64,000 nucleotides of DNA, from contig NZ_CP119108.1 of assembly GCF_029094505.1 (NCBI RefSeq), positions 620,001 to 684,000 on the forward strand, in the 5' to 3' direction. How positions within the stretch are numbered: position 1 is the stretch's first letter; every line of letters starts with the position of its first letter. Positions 1 to 8,045 of this stretch are shown in pieces. The stretch is from Microbacterium horticulturae. GTDB lineage: Bacteria > Actinomycetota > Actinomycetes > Actinomycetales > Microbacteriaceae. The position numbers and the translations under genes are program-made. Below the pieces are notes generated by a model that made no database searches, was not told the DNA's origin, and worked only from the letters and a program-made list of their open reading frames with translations.

Positions 1-202
1 TTCCGTAGAACTTGTAGACGAGCGACGACTGCGGGTGCAGCCAGACGCTCGTACGGCCGTCGCCAATGCTTGCGTCGTCGCGCCAGCTGAAGGGGAACGG
101 CTCGCCGCGGCGGAGCTTGCTGCTGATCACGAGCTGCAAGTGGGCGAGTATGCGGTCTTCGATGTCGACCCGCACCGCCCCTTCGTAGATGAACTTTCCC
201 AT
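1..202 (-). CDS. DUF7882-type small protein (3' end beyond the window)
   Basis: The gene reads leftwards and its C-terminus lies outside the window; 67 codons are visible. The start is the ATG whose first base is 202. The N-terminus begins MGKFIYEGAVRVDIEDRIL and continues with SWRDD, GRTSVWLHP and LVYKFYG motifs. I recognise this layout from a small protein family very common in Microbacteriaceae (DUF7882). It is sometimes mislabelled 'ATP-dependent DNA ligase', but no ligase motif is present here. The function is unknown. It lies upstream of the DUF6098 and ferritin-like genes on the same strand order, in what looks like a stress-related neighbourhood. The family call rests on memory of homologues. 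Confidence 0.75.
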   Translation of the reverse strand, partial: MGKFIYEGAVRVDIEDRILAHLQLVISSKLRRGEPFPFSWRDDASIGDGRTSVWLHPQSSLVYKFYG

Positions 203-285
203 GTGAGCCCTCTCGGCGGCCTGGTCGCCACTGTCTCTCTTCTCACCGTGACGGGGTATGGGGTTGACAGCGTACGTGCCCGGTG

Positions 286-735
286 TCAGGCCCCCGGGCC
301 TCGGCCGGCGTCGAAGCGATCGGCGTAGCGTGGGGCCGCCTCGTCCACGAGTTCGTCGCTCAGGCGGGCCACCGGAAGGACGGCACGCAGAAGGGGCTCG
401 CAGTCGGGACCCCGGCCGACCTCCCGCCCGGTGAGGACCCAGGCGAAGCGGTCGGGGTTGTGTTCCTGCAGCTCCTGGTACTGACAGATCTGGCGGGCGA
501 GCCAGTCCTCGATCGGCCGGGTCCACCAGCCCTCGGGCTGCAGGGGATTCACCGACAGACCCGGCAGGTCCAGACCGCTTTCGGTGTCGATGCTGGAGTC
601 GAGATCGGATGCCGGACCCTCGCTGTAACGGAGGAACAGCGGTCGCACGCTCCCGGACAGCAGCTCGGCGAGTTCGTCGATGCGAGACAGGATCGCGTCG
701 ATCTCGGTGTGGCGCAGCAGCGGGTCGTCGTGCAC
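286..735 (-). CDS. DUF6098 family protein
   Basis: Protein of 149 aa. I chose the GTG at 735 because it lies 4 bp after the stop of the preceding ferritin-like gene and the recognisable family sequence begins there; the frame stays open further upstream but only antisense-like residues are found there. Visible motifs are LFLRYSEGP, SGLDLPGLSVNPLQPEGWW, PIEDWLARQICQYQEL and a DRFAWVLTGREVGRGPDCEPLL segment. These match the DUF6098 family of actinobacteria, whose function is unknown. The tight spacing suggests cotranscription with the DUF892 gene. No membrane segment or signal peptide is visible, so it is probably cytosolic. Confidence 0.75.
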   Translation of the reverse strand: MHDDPLLRHTEIDAILSRIDELAELLSGSVRPLFLRYSEGPASDLDSSIDTESGLDLPGLSVNPLQPEGWWTRPIEDWLARQICQYQELQEHNPDRFAWVLTGREVGRGPDCEPLLRAVLPVARLSDELVDEAAPRYADRFDAGRGPGA

Positions 736-739
736 GGCG

Positions 740-1228
740 TCACGACCTCGCGTCGGCGAGCTCCTTGGCCTTGGCGACGAGTTCTTCGCTGGTGTGCTGC
801 TCCTGATCGAGATTCGCCGACAGCAGGTGCACGACCTGCGACACCTGCAGGGTGCGGGCCGTGGCGACGAGACTCTGGTACACGGAGATCTCGTGGTGTT
901 CGGTGCCGAGCGCGACCGACACCGCCACGTCATCGCGCAGGGAGGGATCCGCCTTGCGCAGAAGCGTGTGGCCCTCTTTCGCCAACCCCTTCGTCGTGGG
1001 CGACGGCTCGTCGGTGAGCTCAAGATGCAGCACGCGGGCGACCTCTTCCAGGTTCTCGATCTGCTGCCGCGTCTCGCCGGCATGATGCCGGAACATCTCC
1101 TTCACCTCCTCCGAAGACGCCGCCTGCTCCAGATCGGCCAGCATCTGAAGCGAATCGCTCTCCATGGTCATCGCCGACCCCAGCCGGTAGGCGAACAATT
1201 CCTGCGGCTTCTCGAAGTGCTCCAACAT
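740..1228 (-). CDS. Ferritin-like DUF892 (YciE/YciF-type) protein
   Basis: Protein of 162 aa starting MLEHFEKPQELFAYRLGSAM. It is almost entirely helical, with the E/H pattern of the DUF892 ferritin-like four-helix bundle: LEQAAS near residue 33, FRHHAGETRQQIENLEEV near 46-63, GTEHHEISVYQSL near 105-118. The paired Glu and His residues (HHAGET, EHHE) are the expected di-metal ligands. Family members (E. coli YciE/YciF) are general-stress proteins of uncertain biochemistry. It is first in a likely two-gene unit with the DUF6098 gene. Dps lies about 2.3 kb away, in keeping with an oxidative or starvation stress cluster. Confidence 0.85.
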   Translation of the reverse strand: MLEHFEKPQELFAYRLGSAMTMESDSLQMLADLEQAASSEEVKEMFRHHAGETRQQIENLEEVARVLHLELTDEPSPTTKGLAKEGHTLLRKADPSLRDDVAVSVALGTEHHEISVYQSLVATARTLQVSQVVHLLSANLDQEQHTSEELVAKAKELADARS

Positions 1229-1449
1229 CGGTGTCCCCTTCCGTCGACCGATGGCACATCACACTGCCATGACGGCCACGCGCGTGTCTCCCCCTTGACA
1301 AGAAGGCGTCAAAAGCAGGTTCGTGCCAGCGGTCCCATGCAGCGAGAGCGCGTCGGCGGCTCAGCACATTTCCCACCGCGCCGCAACCCCTTCGCCTCGA
1401 CGAGGAGGCCGCCGTAAGTTCGACGACACAGAGTGGAAAGGACTCACCC

Positions 1450-1614
1450 ATGAACATCCTGCTGATCATCGTCGCCGTCATCGCCATCGTGCTGCTCTTC
1501 GTCGGAGGCTTCGTGACCGTCGTGAAATGGCTGCTGTGGGTGGGCATCGCTCTTCTGATCATCGCCGTCATCGCGTGGCTGCTGCGGTTCATCAGCGGCC
1601 GCAACCGTGCATGA
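1450..1614 (+). CDS. Small two-helix membrane protein coupled to transketolase
   Basis: A 54-aa protein, MNILLIIVAVIAIVLLFVGG followed by a short FVTVVKWLL linker and a second hydrophobic stretch ending ISGRNRA. Two transmembrane helices are predicted, roughly residues 3-21 and 28-47. An AGTGGAAAGGAC stretch ahead of the ATG gives a plausible ribosome binding site. Its stop overlaps the ATG of the transketolase gene (ATGA at 1611-1614), so the two should be translationally coupled. Small hydrophobic proteins of this type are common in actinobacteria and are sometimes stress-induced; I do not know a function. Confidence 0.7.
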   Translation: MNILLIIVAVIAIVLLFVGGFVTVVKWLLWVGIALLIIAVIAWLLRFISGRNRA

Positions 1615-3491
1615 TCGTGGCTGATACTCAGCAACGGAACGACCTCGCGGCAGTCTCCGACCTTGCAGCCCAGCTGCGGGTGGACTCGATCCGCGCCACC
1701 TCTGCGGCGCAGTCCGGGCACGCGACCTCCAGTCTGTCGGCCGCAGACGTCATCGCGGTTCTGGCCGCGCGACACCTGCGATATGACTGGGCGGCGCCCG
1801 ACGACCCCGACAACGATCATCTGATCTTCTCGAAGGGACACGCGTCGCCCCTGTTGTATGCGCTCTTCAAGGCCGAGGGGGTCATCAGCGACGAGGAGCT
1901 CACGGACACCTACCGACAGGTGGGCTCCCGCCTCCAGGGGCATCCGACCCCCGTGCTGCCCTGGGTCGAGGTGGCCACCGGCTCGCTGGGTCAGGGGCTG
2001 CCGATCGGCGCGGGCATCGCCTGGGTCATGCGGCGTCTCGAGCGCCGGGCGAGCCACGTCTGGGTGCTCTGCGGAGACGGCGAGTTCGCCGAGGGGTCGG
2101 TGTGGGAAGCCGTGGCGAAGGCGGGCGAGCTGGGCTTGGGCAATCTCACCGTCATCGTCGACATCAACCGCCTCGGGCAGAGCGGCAGCACCGCACTGGA
2201 GTGGGATGTCGACGCCTACGCGCGCAGGGTGCGTGGATTCGACGTCGACGCTGTGGTGGTCGACGGGCACGATCTCGGCGAGATCGACGCTGCATTGACG
2301 GCCGCGCGCGACAGCGAGCGCGCCACCGTGGTCCTGGCGCGCACGATCAAGGGCAAGGGCGTGCCGCAGGTCGAAGACACCAACGGCTGGCACGGCAAGC
2401 CGCTGCCTGACGACGTCGCAGCGCGCGCCATCGACGCACTCGGTGGCGTGCGCGACGCGGTGATCGACGGTCTGCCCCCGCTGAGGAGTTCTGCCGAGCA
2501 ACCGGCCGGTGCCGCAGACGCCCCGGAGTTCCCGCACTATGCGGTGGGCGACGAGGTGGCGACGCGCACGGCGTTCGGCGAGGCGGTCGCCGCCCTGGCA
2601 GCGCTCGAAGACATCGCGGTCGTCGACGGTGACGTCGGCAACTCCACCCATGCCGGACTCTTCGCCTCGGCGGCGCCGGACCGCTTCTTCGAGGTGGGGA
2701 TCGCCGAGCAGCAGCTGATCAGCACGGCCGTGGCGCTCGACGTGCGTGGTTATCGCGCCTTCGCAGCGACGTTCGCGGCGTTCTTCTCGCGGGCCTATGA
2801 CTTCATCCGCATGGCGGTGATATCGCAGTGCGATCTGCGGCTGTGCGGTTCGCACGCGGGCGTTGAGATCGGCGAAGACGGACCGTCGCAGATGGCGCTG
2901 GAAGACATCGCCGCGATGCGCGCCCTGCACGGCTCGACGGTCCTGTGCCCGTCCGATGCCGTCAGCGCCGCAGCGCTCACCCGCGAGATGGTGACGGTGC
3001 AGGGGATCTCATACCTGCGCACGACCCGGGGCGCCTACCCGGTTCTGTACGACGAGGGCACGAGCTTTCCGATCGGCGGCAGCAAGACCGTGCGCGCCGG
3101 CGCCGACGATCAGGTCACCCTGGCGGGAACGGGGGTGACCGTGCACACCTGCCTGGCGGCCGCAGATGAGTTGGCTAAGCAGGGGATCGGCGCGCGCGTG
3201 CTCGACCTCTACTCGATCAAGCCGGTCGATCGCGCAGGCGTCGAGGCAGCCCTGCACGAGACCGACGGCCGGATAGTGATCGTCGAAGACCATCGCATCG
3301 AAGGCGGCCTGGGCTCGGCGGTGCTCGAAGCGCTCGCCGGCAGTCAGGCGTGCGCGGACGCGACTCTCCTCGCCGTCCACGGGATGCCGGGCTCGGCGAC
3401 GAGCCTCGAGCAGATGAGCATGGCGGGCATCGCGGTGGGCGACATCGTCGCCGCCGCGCGCGGAGAGCTCACGCGCGCGGGCCGACTCTGA
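1611..3491 (+). CDS. tkt: Transketolase
   Basis: Protein of 626 aa, the length of single-chain archaeal/animal-type transketolases and shorter than the 660-700 aa bacterial TktA type. It transfers two-carbon ketol units between pentose- and tetrose-phosphates using thiamine diphosphate. The TPP-binding domain shows FSKGHASPLLY (about residue 71), TGSLGQGLPIGAG and the GDGEFAEGS...N motif with VIVDINRLGQSG. The second half carries the pyrimidine-binding domain (DGDVGNSTHAGLF, VGIAEQQLI, AATFAAFFSRAYD) and a C-terminal transketolase domain. The start overlaps the stop of the upstream 54-aa membrane protein by 4 bp. It could process D-xylulose 5-phosphate made by the distant ara genes, but no physical linkage supports that. 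Confidence 0.93.
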   Translation: MIVADTQQRNDLAAVSDLAAQLRVDSIRATSAAQSGHATSSLSAADVIAVLAARHLRYDWAAPDDPDNDHLIFSKGHASPLLYALFKAEGVISDEELTDTYRQVGSRLQGHPTPVLPWVEVATGSLGQGLPIGAGIAWVMRRLERRASHVWVLCGDGEFAEGSVWEAVAKAGELGLGNLTVIVDINRLGQSGSTALEWDVDAYARRVRGFDVDAVVVDGHDLGEIDAALTAARDSERATVVLARTIKGKGVPQVEDTNGWHGKPLPDDVAARAIDALGGVRDAVIDGLPPLRSSAEQPAGAADAPEFPHYAVGDEVATRTAFGEAVAALAALEDIAVVDGDVGNSTHAGLFASAAPDRFFEVGIAEQQLISTAVALDVRGYRAFAATFAAFFSRAYDFIRMAVISQCDLRLCGSHAGVEIGEDGPSQMALEDIAAMRALHGSTVLCPSDAVSAAALTREMVTVQGISYLRTTRGAYPVLYDEGTSFPIGGSKTVRAGADDQVTLAGTGVTVHTCLAAADELAKQGIGARVLDLYSIKPVDRAGVEAALHETDGRIVIVEDHRIEGGLGSAVLEALAGSQACADATLLAVHGMPGSATSLEQMSMAGIAVGDIVAAARGELTRAGRL

Positions 3492-3538
3492 CCAGCGGAC
3501 ATCGGGCGCCGCTTCTGGGGCACCCGACGGCCGTGACG

Positions 3539-4081
3539 TCAGGCTTGAGGGCGCCGGTTCTCCGCGGCGACCATCCACGAGAGCTGCTCGAGGCGATCCA
3601 GCACGTCGTGCAGGATGTCGGCGCTCGTAGGGTCCTCCTCATCGACGTCATCGTGCACGGCTCGAGCCGTGGCGGCGACCCCGTCGAGCCGTTCGGTCAT
3701 CGCGTTGACGACGTCCGTGGTCAGAAGCTCGCCTGCCGGCAGCTTCGGCAGCGACGAGTCTGCTGCGATCGTCTCGGTACGGGCATCGACGAGCAGGTGC
3801 AGCGAGCGCATGCGCTCGGCGACGATGTCTCCGAACTCGCGGGCCGCCTCGACGATCTCGTCCAGCTGCAGGTGCAGATCGCGGAAGTTCGGGCCCACCA
3901 CGCTCCAGTGCGCCTGCTTGCCCTGGATGCCGAGATCGACGATGTCGACGAGCACGCGCTGCAGAGAGTCGTGCAGCTTCTGCGAACCGCGGAACCCCGA
4001 CTCGGTGTTCTGCAGATCCGTCCGCGCGCTCGACGTCGTGCTCTGCTTCTTCTTCGTCGTGCTCTTCTTCTGATCGGCCAT
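3539..4081 (-). CDS. dps: Dps-family DNA-binding ferritin
   Basis: Protein of 180 aa. The Dps ferroxidase signature is clear: AHWSVVGPNFRDLHLQLDEI followed by EFGDIVAERM, giving the His, Asp and Glu residues that form the di-iron site between subunits of the 12-mer. The N-terminal 20 residues are rich in Lys, Ser and Thr (MADQKKSTTKKKQSTTSSAR), a typical flexible DNA-binding tail. A GAGGAG ribosome binding site lies 6 nt before the ATG. Upstream, two direct copies of CATCGTGTG (near 4094 and 4114) may be a regulator site. The role is iron sequestration and DNA protection under oxidative or starvation stress. Confidence 0.93.
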   Translation of the reverse strand: MADQKKSTTKKKQSTTSSARTDLQNTESGFRGSQKLHDSLQRVLVDIVDLGIQGKQAHWSVVGPNFRDLHLQLDEIVEAAREFGDIVAERMRSLHLLVDARTETIAADSSLPKLPAGELLTTDVVNAMTERLDGVAATARAVHDDVDEEDPTSADILHDVLDRLEQLSWMVAAENRRPQA

Positions 4082-4177
4082 GGGTGCTCCTCACATCGTG
4101 TGGTCACGACTCGCATCGTGTGTCCCCAGGGTAGGCGGGTTCCGCGCCACGATGAAGGGGGTTGACACCACGGGCGG

Positions 4178-5134
4178 TCAACTCAGAAGGCGGCGGAGGG
4201 CGCGCTCCGGCGAGCCGCGCAGATCGAGCAGATCGCCCTCGTCGTACCGGCGGAAGACGCGCGGGTCGATGTAGCTGCGCTGTGCCACCGCCGGCGTGTT
4301 CCCGAGGAAGCCCGCCGTCTCCTCCACGGCCGAGCGACGCGCCGCCGCGCGCTCGCGCTTCGTCTCGAGCGGGCCGATGCGCGCCAGCGTGCGCGCAGCG
4401 ACGATCGTGCCGTGCAGAGTGCGGAAGTCCTTCGCCGTGACGTCGTCGGCCGTCACCAGCCGGACGTAGTCGTTGACGTCGGCCGCACGCAGGGGGACGC
4501 GCCGTCGCCCTTCCGGGTACGCGAACAGGCGTGCCCGGGGAGAGGAGCGCGCCATCTCTGCCATGAGCGCCACGATGTCGGCATCCTGGACCGTCCGCCG
4601 CACCTGCAGACCGCCCTTGCCGACGAAGTCGAAGGTCACCGTCGTCCCGTCGCAGACGGCGTCTTTGCAGCGCAGAGTCGTGAGACCCCGCGTGCCGTAT
4701 CGGCTCAGATACTCCTCGGAACCGATGCGCAGCGCGCTGCCGTCGAGCAGGCGGAAGGCCGCCGCGAGCACGCGCTCGCGCCCGAGGCCTTCGGCACGGA
4801 TGTGGCGGGTGACACGCGCGCGGGCGCCCGGCATCGCGGCGGCGAGGGCGAGGGATCGCTCGAACTTGTCTCGGTCGCGCGCGGCGATCCATTCGGGGTG
4901 GTAGACGTACTGCTGGCGCCCCGCCGCGTCGATGCCCACGGCCTGTATGTGCCCGTTCGGATCGCTGCTGATCCACACGTGGGTCCACGCCGGCGGCAGC
5001 ACGAGCCCCTCTGCACGAGCGAGGGCTTTGGTCGGCACCGGCCGGCCGGCCGGGTCTTCGAAGCGGACGGTCTTGCCGTGCACGACGCGCGTGAAGCCGG
5101 AATCCTCACGCGGCGTGACCTCGTGCAGTCGCAT
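4178..5134 (-). CDS. DNA topoisomerase IB (poxvirus-like)
   Basis: Protein of 318 aa that relaxes supercoiled DNA through a 3'-phosphotyrosine intermediate. The N-terminal domain (FEDPAGRPVP, LPPAWTHVWISSDPNGHIQAVGIDAAGRQQYVYHP in segments) and catalytic domain (GSEEYLSRYGTRGLTTL, VTAKDFRTLHGT, AQRSYIDPRVF with the catalytic Tyr) are those of the bacterial poxvirus-like TopoIB family. I chose the ATG at 5134, which follows AGGTGG at good spacing. A TTG 81 bp upstream would add 27 non-conserved residues. A hairpin (5156-5176) lies between this gene and the upstream SDR gene, so the two may be separate transcripts. Confidence 0.92.
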   Translation of the reverse strand: MRLHEVTPREDSGFTRVVHGKTVRFEDPAGRPVPTKALARAEGLVLPPAWTHVWISSDPNGHIQAVGIDAAGRQQYVYHPEWIAARDRDKFERSLALAAAMPGARARVTRHIRAEGLGRERVLAAAFRLLDGSALRIGSEEYLSRYGTRGLTTLRCKDAVCDGTTVTFDFVGKGGLQVRRTVQDADIVALMAEMARSSPRARLFAYPEGRRRVPLRAADVNDYVRLVTADDVTAKDFRTLHGTIVAARTLARIGPLETKRERAAARRSAVEETAGFLGNTPAVAQRSYIDPRVFRRYDEGDLLDLRGSPERALRRLLS

Positions 5135-5155
5135 GTCCACCTCGCGTCGCTGTCG

Positions 5156-5176
5156 GGGATCGGTCGGCCCGATCCC
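5156..5176 (-). terminator. Possible weak hairpin terminator between SDR and TopoIB genes
   Basis: GGGATCGG and CCGATCCC form an 8-bp stem around a 5-nt loop, in the gap between the end of the SDR gene and the start of the TopoIB gene. There is no T-tract, so it is at best a weak or Rho-assisted terminator, or simply a hairpin in the TopoIB leader. Confidence 0.3.
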
Positions 5177-5254
5177 TCGTACGAGACTGTGCGGCCGCGG
5201 GCGGCCGTTCGTCAAGCCCCTGTCGGAGCGGGGCGTTGCGGCACGAAGGAGACC

Positions 5255-6016
5255 TCAGCTGCGCAGGTACGACGCGCCGTTCAGATCGAGGATCGCCCCC
5301 GAGGCCCACTGCGCCTCGGATGAGGTGAGGTAGACGATCGCCGCCGCAACCTCTTCGGCGGTGCCGACGCGGCCGAACGGGCTCTGCGCGCGCACGGCGT
5401 CGCCGCCCGCGCCGCCGAGTTTGGACTGCTGGCGTTCGGTGCCGACGAAGCCCGGCGCGACGGTGGCCACCGCGATCCGGTGGGGCGCGAGCGCCACGGC
5501 CAGCGACTGGCCGAGCGCGTGCAGCCCGGCCTTTGCCGCGCCGTAGGCGGGAAACTCCGGCTCGCCGCGGAACGCACCACGTGAGCCGACGTTGACGATC
5601 ACCCCCGGAGCATCCCGGGCGATCAGCGATCGGGCGACGAGGTAGCTGAGGTTCGCCGGCGCGATGAGGTCGACGTCGACCATCGTCCGCCAAACGCTCT
5701 GCCACCGCTCGTAATCGGCCCCGGCGATACGATGTTCGGTCGCCGCGCTGGGTGCCACGCCCGCGTTGTTCACGAGCACGTCGATGCCGCCGAGCGCAGC
5801 CTCCGCTTCCGCGACGATGCGTGCGGCTTCTGCGGGGTCGGTCAGATCTCCGCCGACGATCACATGCCCTTCGCCCGACAGCTGATGGAGAGTGGATGCC
5901 GCGGCCGCGGCATCCCGCCCGTAATGGACCGCGACCCGGTCGCCGCGCCGGCTCAGCGCGATGGCGGTAGCTCGTCCGATGCCGCGCGATGCGCCGGTGA
6001 CGAGTGCATGTGCCAT
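5255..6016 (-). CDS. Short-chain dehydrogenase/reductase (FabG-like)
   Basis: Protein of 253 aa, normal for a classical SDR. It has the TGASRGIG cofactor loop (residues 7-14), NNAG (about 92), a catalytic Ser region (VIVNVGS) and the YGAAK catalytic motif (YxxxK), then VAPGFVGTER. The C-terminal GAILDLNGASYLRS is typical of FabG-like oxidoreductases. Specificity cannot be read. The start is the ATG at 6016; the frame is open upstream but without conserved residues. It lies 49 bp downstream of the histidine phosphatase gene in the same orientation, so they may be cotranscribed. Confidence 0.88.
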   Translation of the reverse strand: MAHALVTGASRGIGRATAIALSRRGDRVAVHYGRDAAAAASTLHQLSGEGHVIVGGDLTDPAEAARIVAEAEAALGGIDVLVNNAGVAPSAATEHRIAGADYERWQSVWRTMVDVDLIAPANLSYLVARSLIARDAPGVIVNVGSRGAFRGEPEFPAYGAAKAGLHALGQSLAVALAPHRIAVATVAPGFVGTERQQSKLGGAGGDAVRAQSPFGRVGTAEEVAAAIVYLTSSEAQWASGAILDLNGASYLRS

Positions 6017-6065
6017 GGGTTCTCCTGGGTGGGATGTGTGGGTCGTCTCGTGGCGCCGCGCTCGC

Positions 6066-6737
6066 TCAGCGACCGGCCTCTTCGACGGGCTCGCCGGTCG
6101 GGTCCTCCTCATGCGCGGCGATCAGCTGCGGGCCGCCGGCCGGGTCGGGCGACCAGTCGACCAGCTCCCAACCGTGCTCGTCGCCTTCGAGTTCGACAAC
6201 GGCGGTGTTGTGCAGCGGCGAGTGCTCGAGCAACGCGGGGTCGAGCCCGTGCACGCGCGCCGCCGACCAGACGCGGATCGCCGCGCCGTGCGAGAACACG
6301 GCCACACTCCCGCGGGTCAGCGTGGTCGCCTGGGCGATCCCCTCGTCGAAGCGCGTGAAGAACGCGGTGCCGTCGGTCTCGGCTCCCGGCATCCGCACCG
6401 CCACGTCACCGCGGGCCCACGCGAATGCCGTCGTGACATACGCGCGCACGGCGTCCCGGTCATTGCGCATCTCGAGCTCGGCCGCCTCGATCTCCTGCAG
6501 GCCGTCGATAGTGACCGGCTGCAGGCCGCGGTCGGCCGCCAACGGAGCCGCGGTCTCGCCGGTGCGGACGAGGGGCGACACGGCGACGGCATCCACCTCC
6601 CGATCACGCAGCGCCGCAGGAATCGCCGCCGCCTGCCGGCGCCCGAGGGCGGTCAGTCCCGGGCCGGGCGCGTCGGTGTCGAGGCGTCCAGCAACGTTCG
6701 AGGGGGTCTGGCCGTGGCGGATGAGGAAGAGACGCAT
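6066..6737 (-). CDS. Histidine phosphatase family protein
   Basis: Protein of 223 aa beginning MRLFLIRHGQTPSN. The phosphohistidine motif RHG is at residues 7-9, the second catalytic arginine region is SPLVRTGETA, and the second active-site histidine is in VFSHGAAIRVW. This is the phosphoglycerate-mutase-like histidine phosphatase superfamily; substrates vary widely and cannot be told from sequence. I start at the ATG at 6737, directly at the conserved N-terminus, 6 codons inside the longer frame. It lies between the siderophore-interacting protein and SDR genes in the same direction, 30 bp from the former. Confidence 0.88.
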   Translation of the reverse strand: MRLFLIRHGQTPSNVAGRLDTDAPGPGLTALGRRQAAAIPAALRDREVDAVAVSPLVRTGETAAPLAADRGLQPVTIDGLQEIEAAELEMRNDRDAVRAYVTTAFAWARGDVAVRMPGAETDGTAFFTRFDEGIAQATTLTRGSVAVFSHGAAIRVWSAARVHGLDPALLEHSPLHNTAVVELEGDEHGWELVDWSPDPAGGPQLIAAHEEDPTGEPVEEAGR

Positions 6738-6767
6738 GCCTCCATCCTCGCCCACCCCCGCGCGGTC

Positions 6768-7568
6768 TTATCCCGTGCGGCCGACCCGCCAGTAGCCGGT
6801 GAACGAGATCCGCGACTTCGGCACGCCGGCTGCCACGAGGTGGCGCCGGCTCTCGGCGACGAGGTGCTGCTCGCCGGCGAGATAGGCGTGCAGCGTGTCG
6901 GCACGGTCGGGCGTGTAGCCCTGCACCTCTTCGAGGGCGAGCACGCCCGGTCGGTCGTGCGGGTCGGTACGCCACAGCCAGCGCACTTGCACGCCGGCGG
7001 GAGCCGCGAGTTGCTGCTGGTCGGCCGCGTCGGGCACCTCGATGATAGCGACGCCGGTGGTGTCGGGCGCCAGATCGCGCAGAATGCCGGCGATCGCCGG
7101 CAGCGCCGACTCATCGCCGGCGAGGAAGACCGACTCGGTGCCCTCCATGGGGTCGAAGCCCCGCCCCTGGTCGATGAACACGACCTGCTCGCCGGGCTGC
7201 GCGCGCTGCGCCCAGGGACCGGCGATGCCCGTGTCACCGTGCGCGACGAAGTCGATGTCGAGCTCGCCCGACTCGGGCCGGTGCGCGCGGATCGTGTAGC
7301 TGCGGAACGGTGGCCGGGTGCCCGACTTCGTCGTGAGGAACTTCAGGTAGCCGCCCAGCGTGAAGTGGTCGGGCACGGTGTCGAAGTCGGTCTGGCCGTC
7401 GCTGCGCGGCAGGAAGAGCCGGAACCAATGGTCGTATCCGCGCTGGGGGAGACGGGCGAGGTCCTCACCCCGCAACGTCACGCGCACCATGTGTGGCGTG
7501 ATGCGTTCGGTGCGGGCGACCTCGGCGCGGTAGAGGCCGGTGATCTTGCGGCCGTCGGCGAATCCCAT
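6768..7568 (-). CDS. Siderophore-interacting protein (ferric-siderophore reductase)
   Basis: Protein of 266 aa. It has the FAD-binding N-terminal half (ITPHMVRVTLRG, RSYTIRAHRPESGELDIDFVAHG, GPWAQRAQPGEQVVFIDQGRGF) and the C-terminal NAD(P)H-binding SIP domain (VFLAGDESALPAI, ISFTGYWRVGR) of the siderophore-interacting protein family (ViuB/YqjH type). These cytosolic flavoproteins reduce Fe(III)-siderophores to release iron. The ATG at 7568 is only 20 bp from a DtxR/IdeR-type iron box, so iron-dependent repression is strongly suggested. No siderophore transporter or biosynthesis gene is seen beside it. The histidine phosphatase and SDR genes downstream could be read from the same promoter. 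Confidence 0.9.
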   Translation of the reverse strand: MGFADGRKITGLYRAEVARTERITPHMVRVTLRGEDLARLPQRGYDHWFRLFLPRSDGQTDFDTVPDHFTLGGYLKFLTTKSGTRPPFRSYTIRAHRPESGELDIDFVAHGDTGIAGPWAQRAQPGEQVVFIDQGRGFDPMEGTESVFLAGDESALPAIAGILRDLAPDTTGVAIIEVPDAADQQQLAAPAGVQVRWLWRTDPHDRPGVLALEEVQGYTPDRADTLHAYLAGEQHLVAESRRHLVAAGVPKSRISFTGYWRVGRTG

Positions 7569-7588
7569 GCGTCACCCTTCGTCGTGGA

Positions 7589-7612
7589 TATGGTGAGGCT
7601 AACCTAACCTAA
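7589..7612 (-). promoter_or_regulatory. Overlapping DtxR/IdeR iron boxes upstream of the SIP gene
   Basis: TATGGTGAGGCTAACCTAA (7589-7607) matches the consensus TTAGGTTAGGCTAACCTAA at 16 of 19 positions. A second copy shifted by 5 bp (7594-7612) matches at 15 of 19, from the tandem CTAACCTAACCTAAC. DtxR-family repressors commonly bind as two dimers on such overlapping sites. The site ends 20 bp from the start codon, so Fe-bound repressor would block transcription of the SIP gene. Confidence 0.85.
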
Positions 7613-8040
7613 CCCCCCTCCGGTGCGCACGCACCGCGAGGCTGCACCTGCATCCCCCCGAGGTCGGATGAGGTGGATGCCGCGGCCTCACGTCGGCCGT
7701 GGTGCGAGGGCGCGGCGTTCAGAACTCAGCTCGTTTCGGCCGGCGGTGGGTGCTTGAGCGCGCTGGGGGCCCGTTCGGGCTCGGATCGGCGGAGTTTTGA
7801 ACGGGGCACACCGCCGGGTGGCGGTCCCCGGCGCGTGGGCCGTCGGCGTGCCCCGGCGGCGCCCCGACGCCGCACGGGCCGCCGGGCGCCCGCGACCACG
7901 CCGCTGGCGTGCCAGCCGAACAGTGTGATGACTCACATTCGCGGGATGCTGCGGGAACCCGCCCTCGGGAAGTGTTCACCGTGCGCAAGAAAAGGGTCAG
8001 GTCAGCCGTATATCTGGGACACAACGCGGGCCCCCGTTAC
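7613..8040. other. Gene-free stretch upstream of the ytf operon
   Basis: About 430 bp with no convincing coding sequence in either direction; reading frames here are Arg/Pro-rich shadows without family motifs or ribosome binding sites. It contains one GGATGCCGCGGC word near 7675. Part of it must serve as 5' regulatory region of the ytf operon. Confidence 0.5.
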
Positions 8041-8045
8041 GCGAT

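Noticed and set aside
1..202. DNA ligase assignment for the left-edge protein
   Set aside because: This label is sometimes attached to the family, but no nucleotidyltransferase motif is visible and the protein is too small.
1020..2930. 636-codon antisense frame opposite transketolase
   Set aside because: No family motif or ribosome binding site; the sense strand carries a full transketolase with all motifs.
5135..5215. Earlier TTG start for topoisomerase IB
   Set aside because: The ATG at 5134 has a good AGGTGG ribosome binding site, and the added residues are not conserved in the family as I know it.
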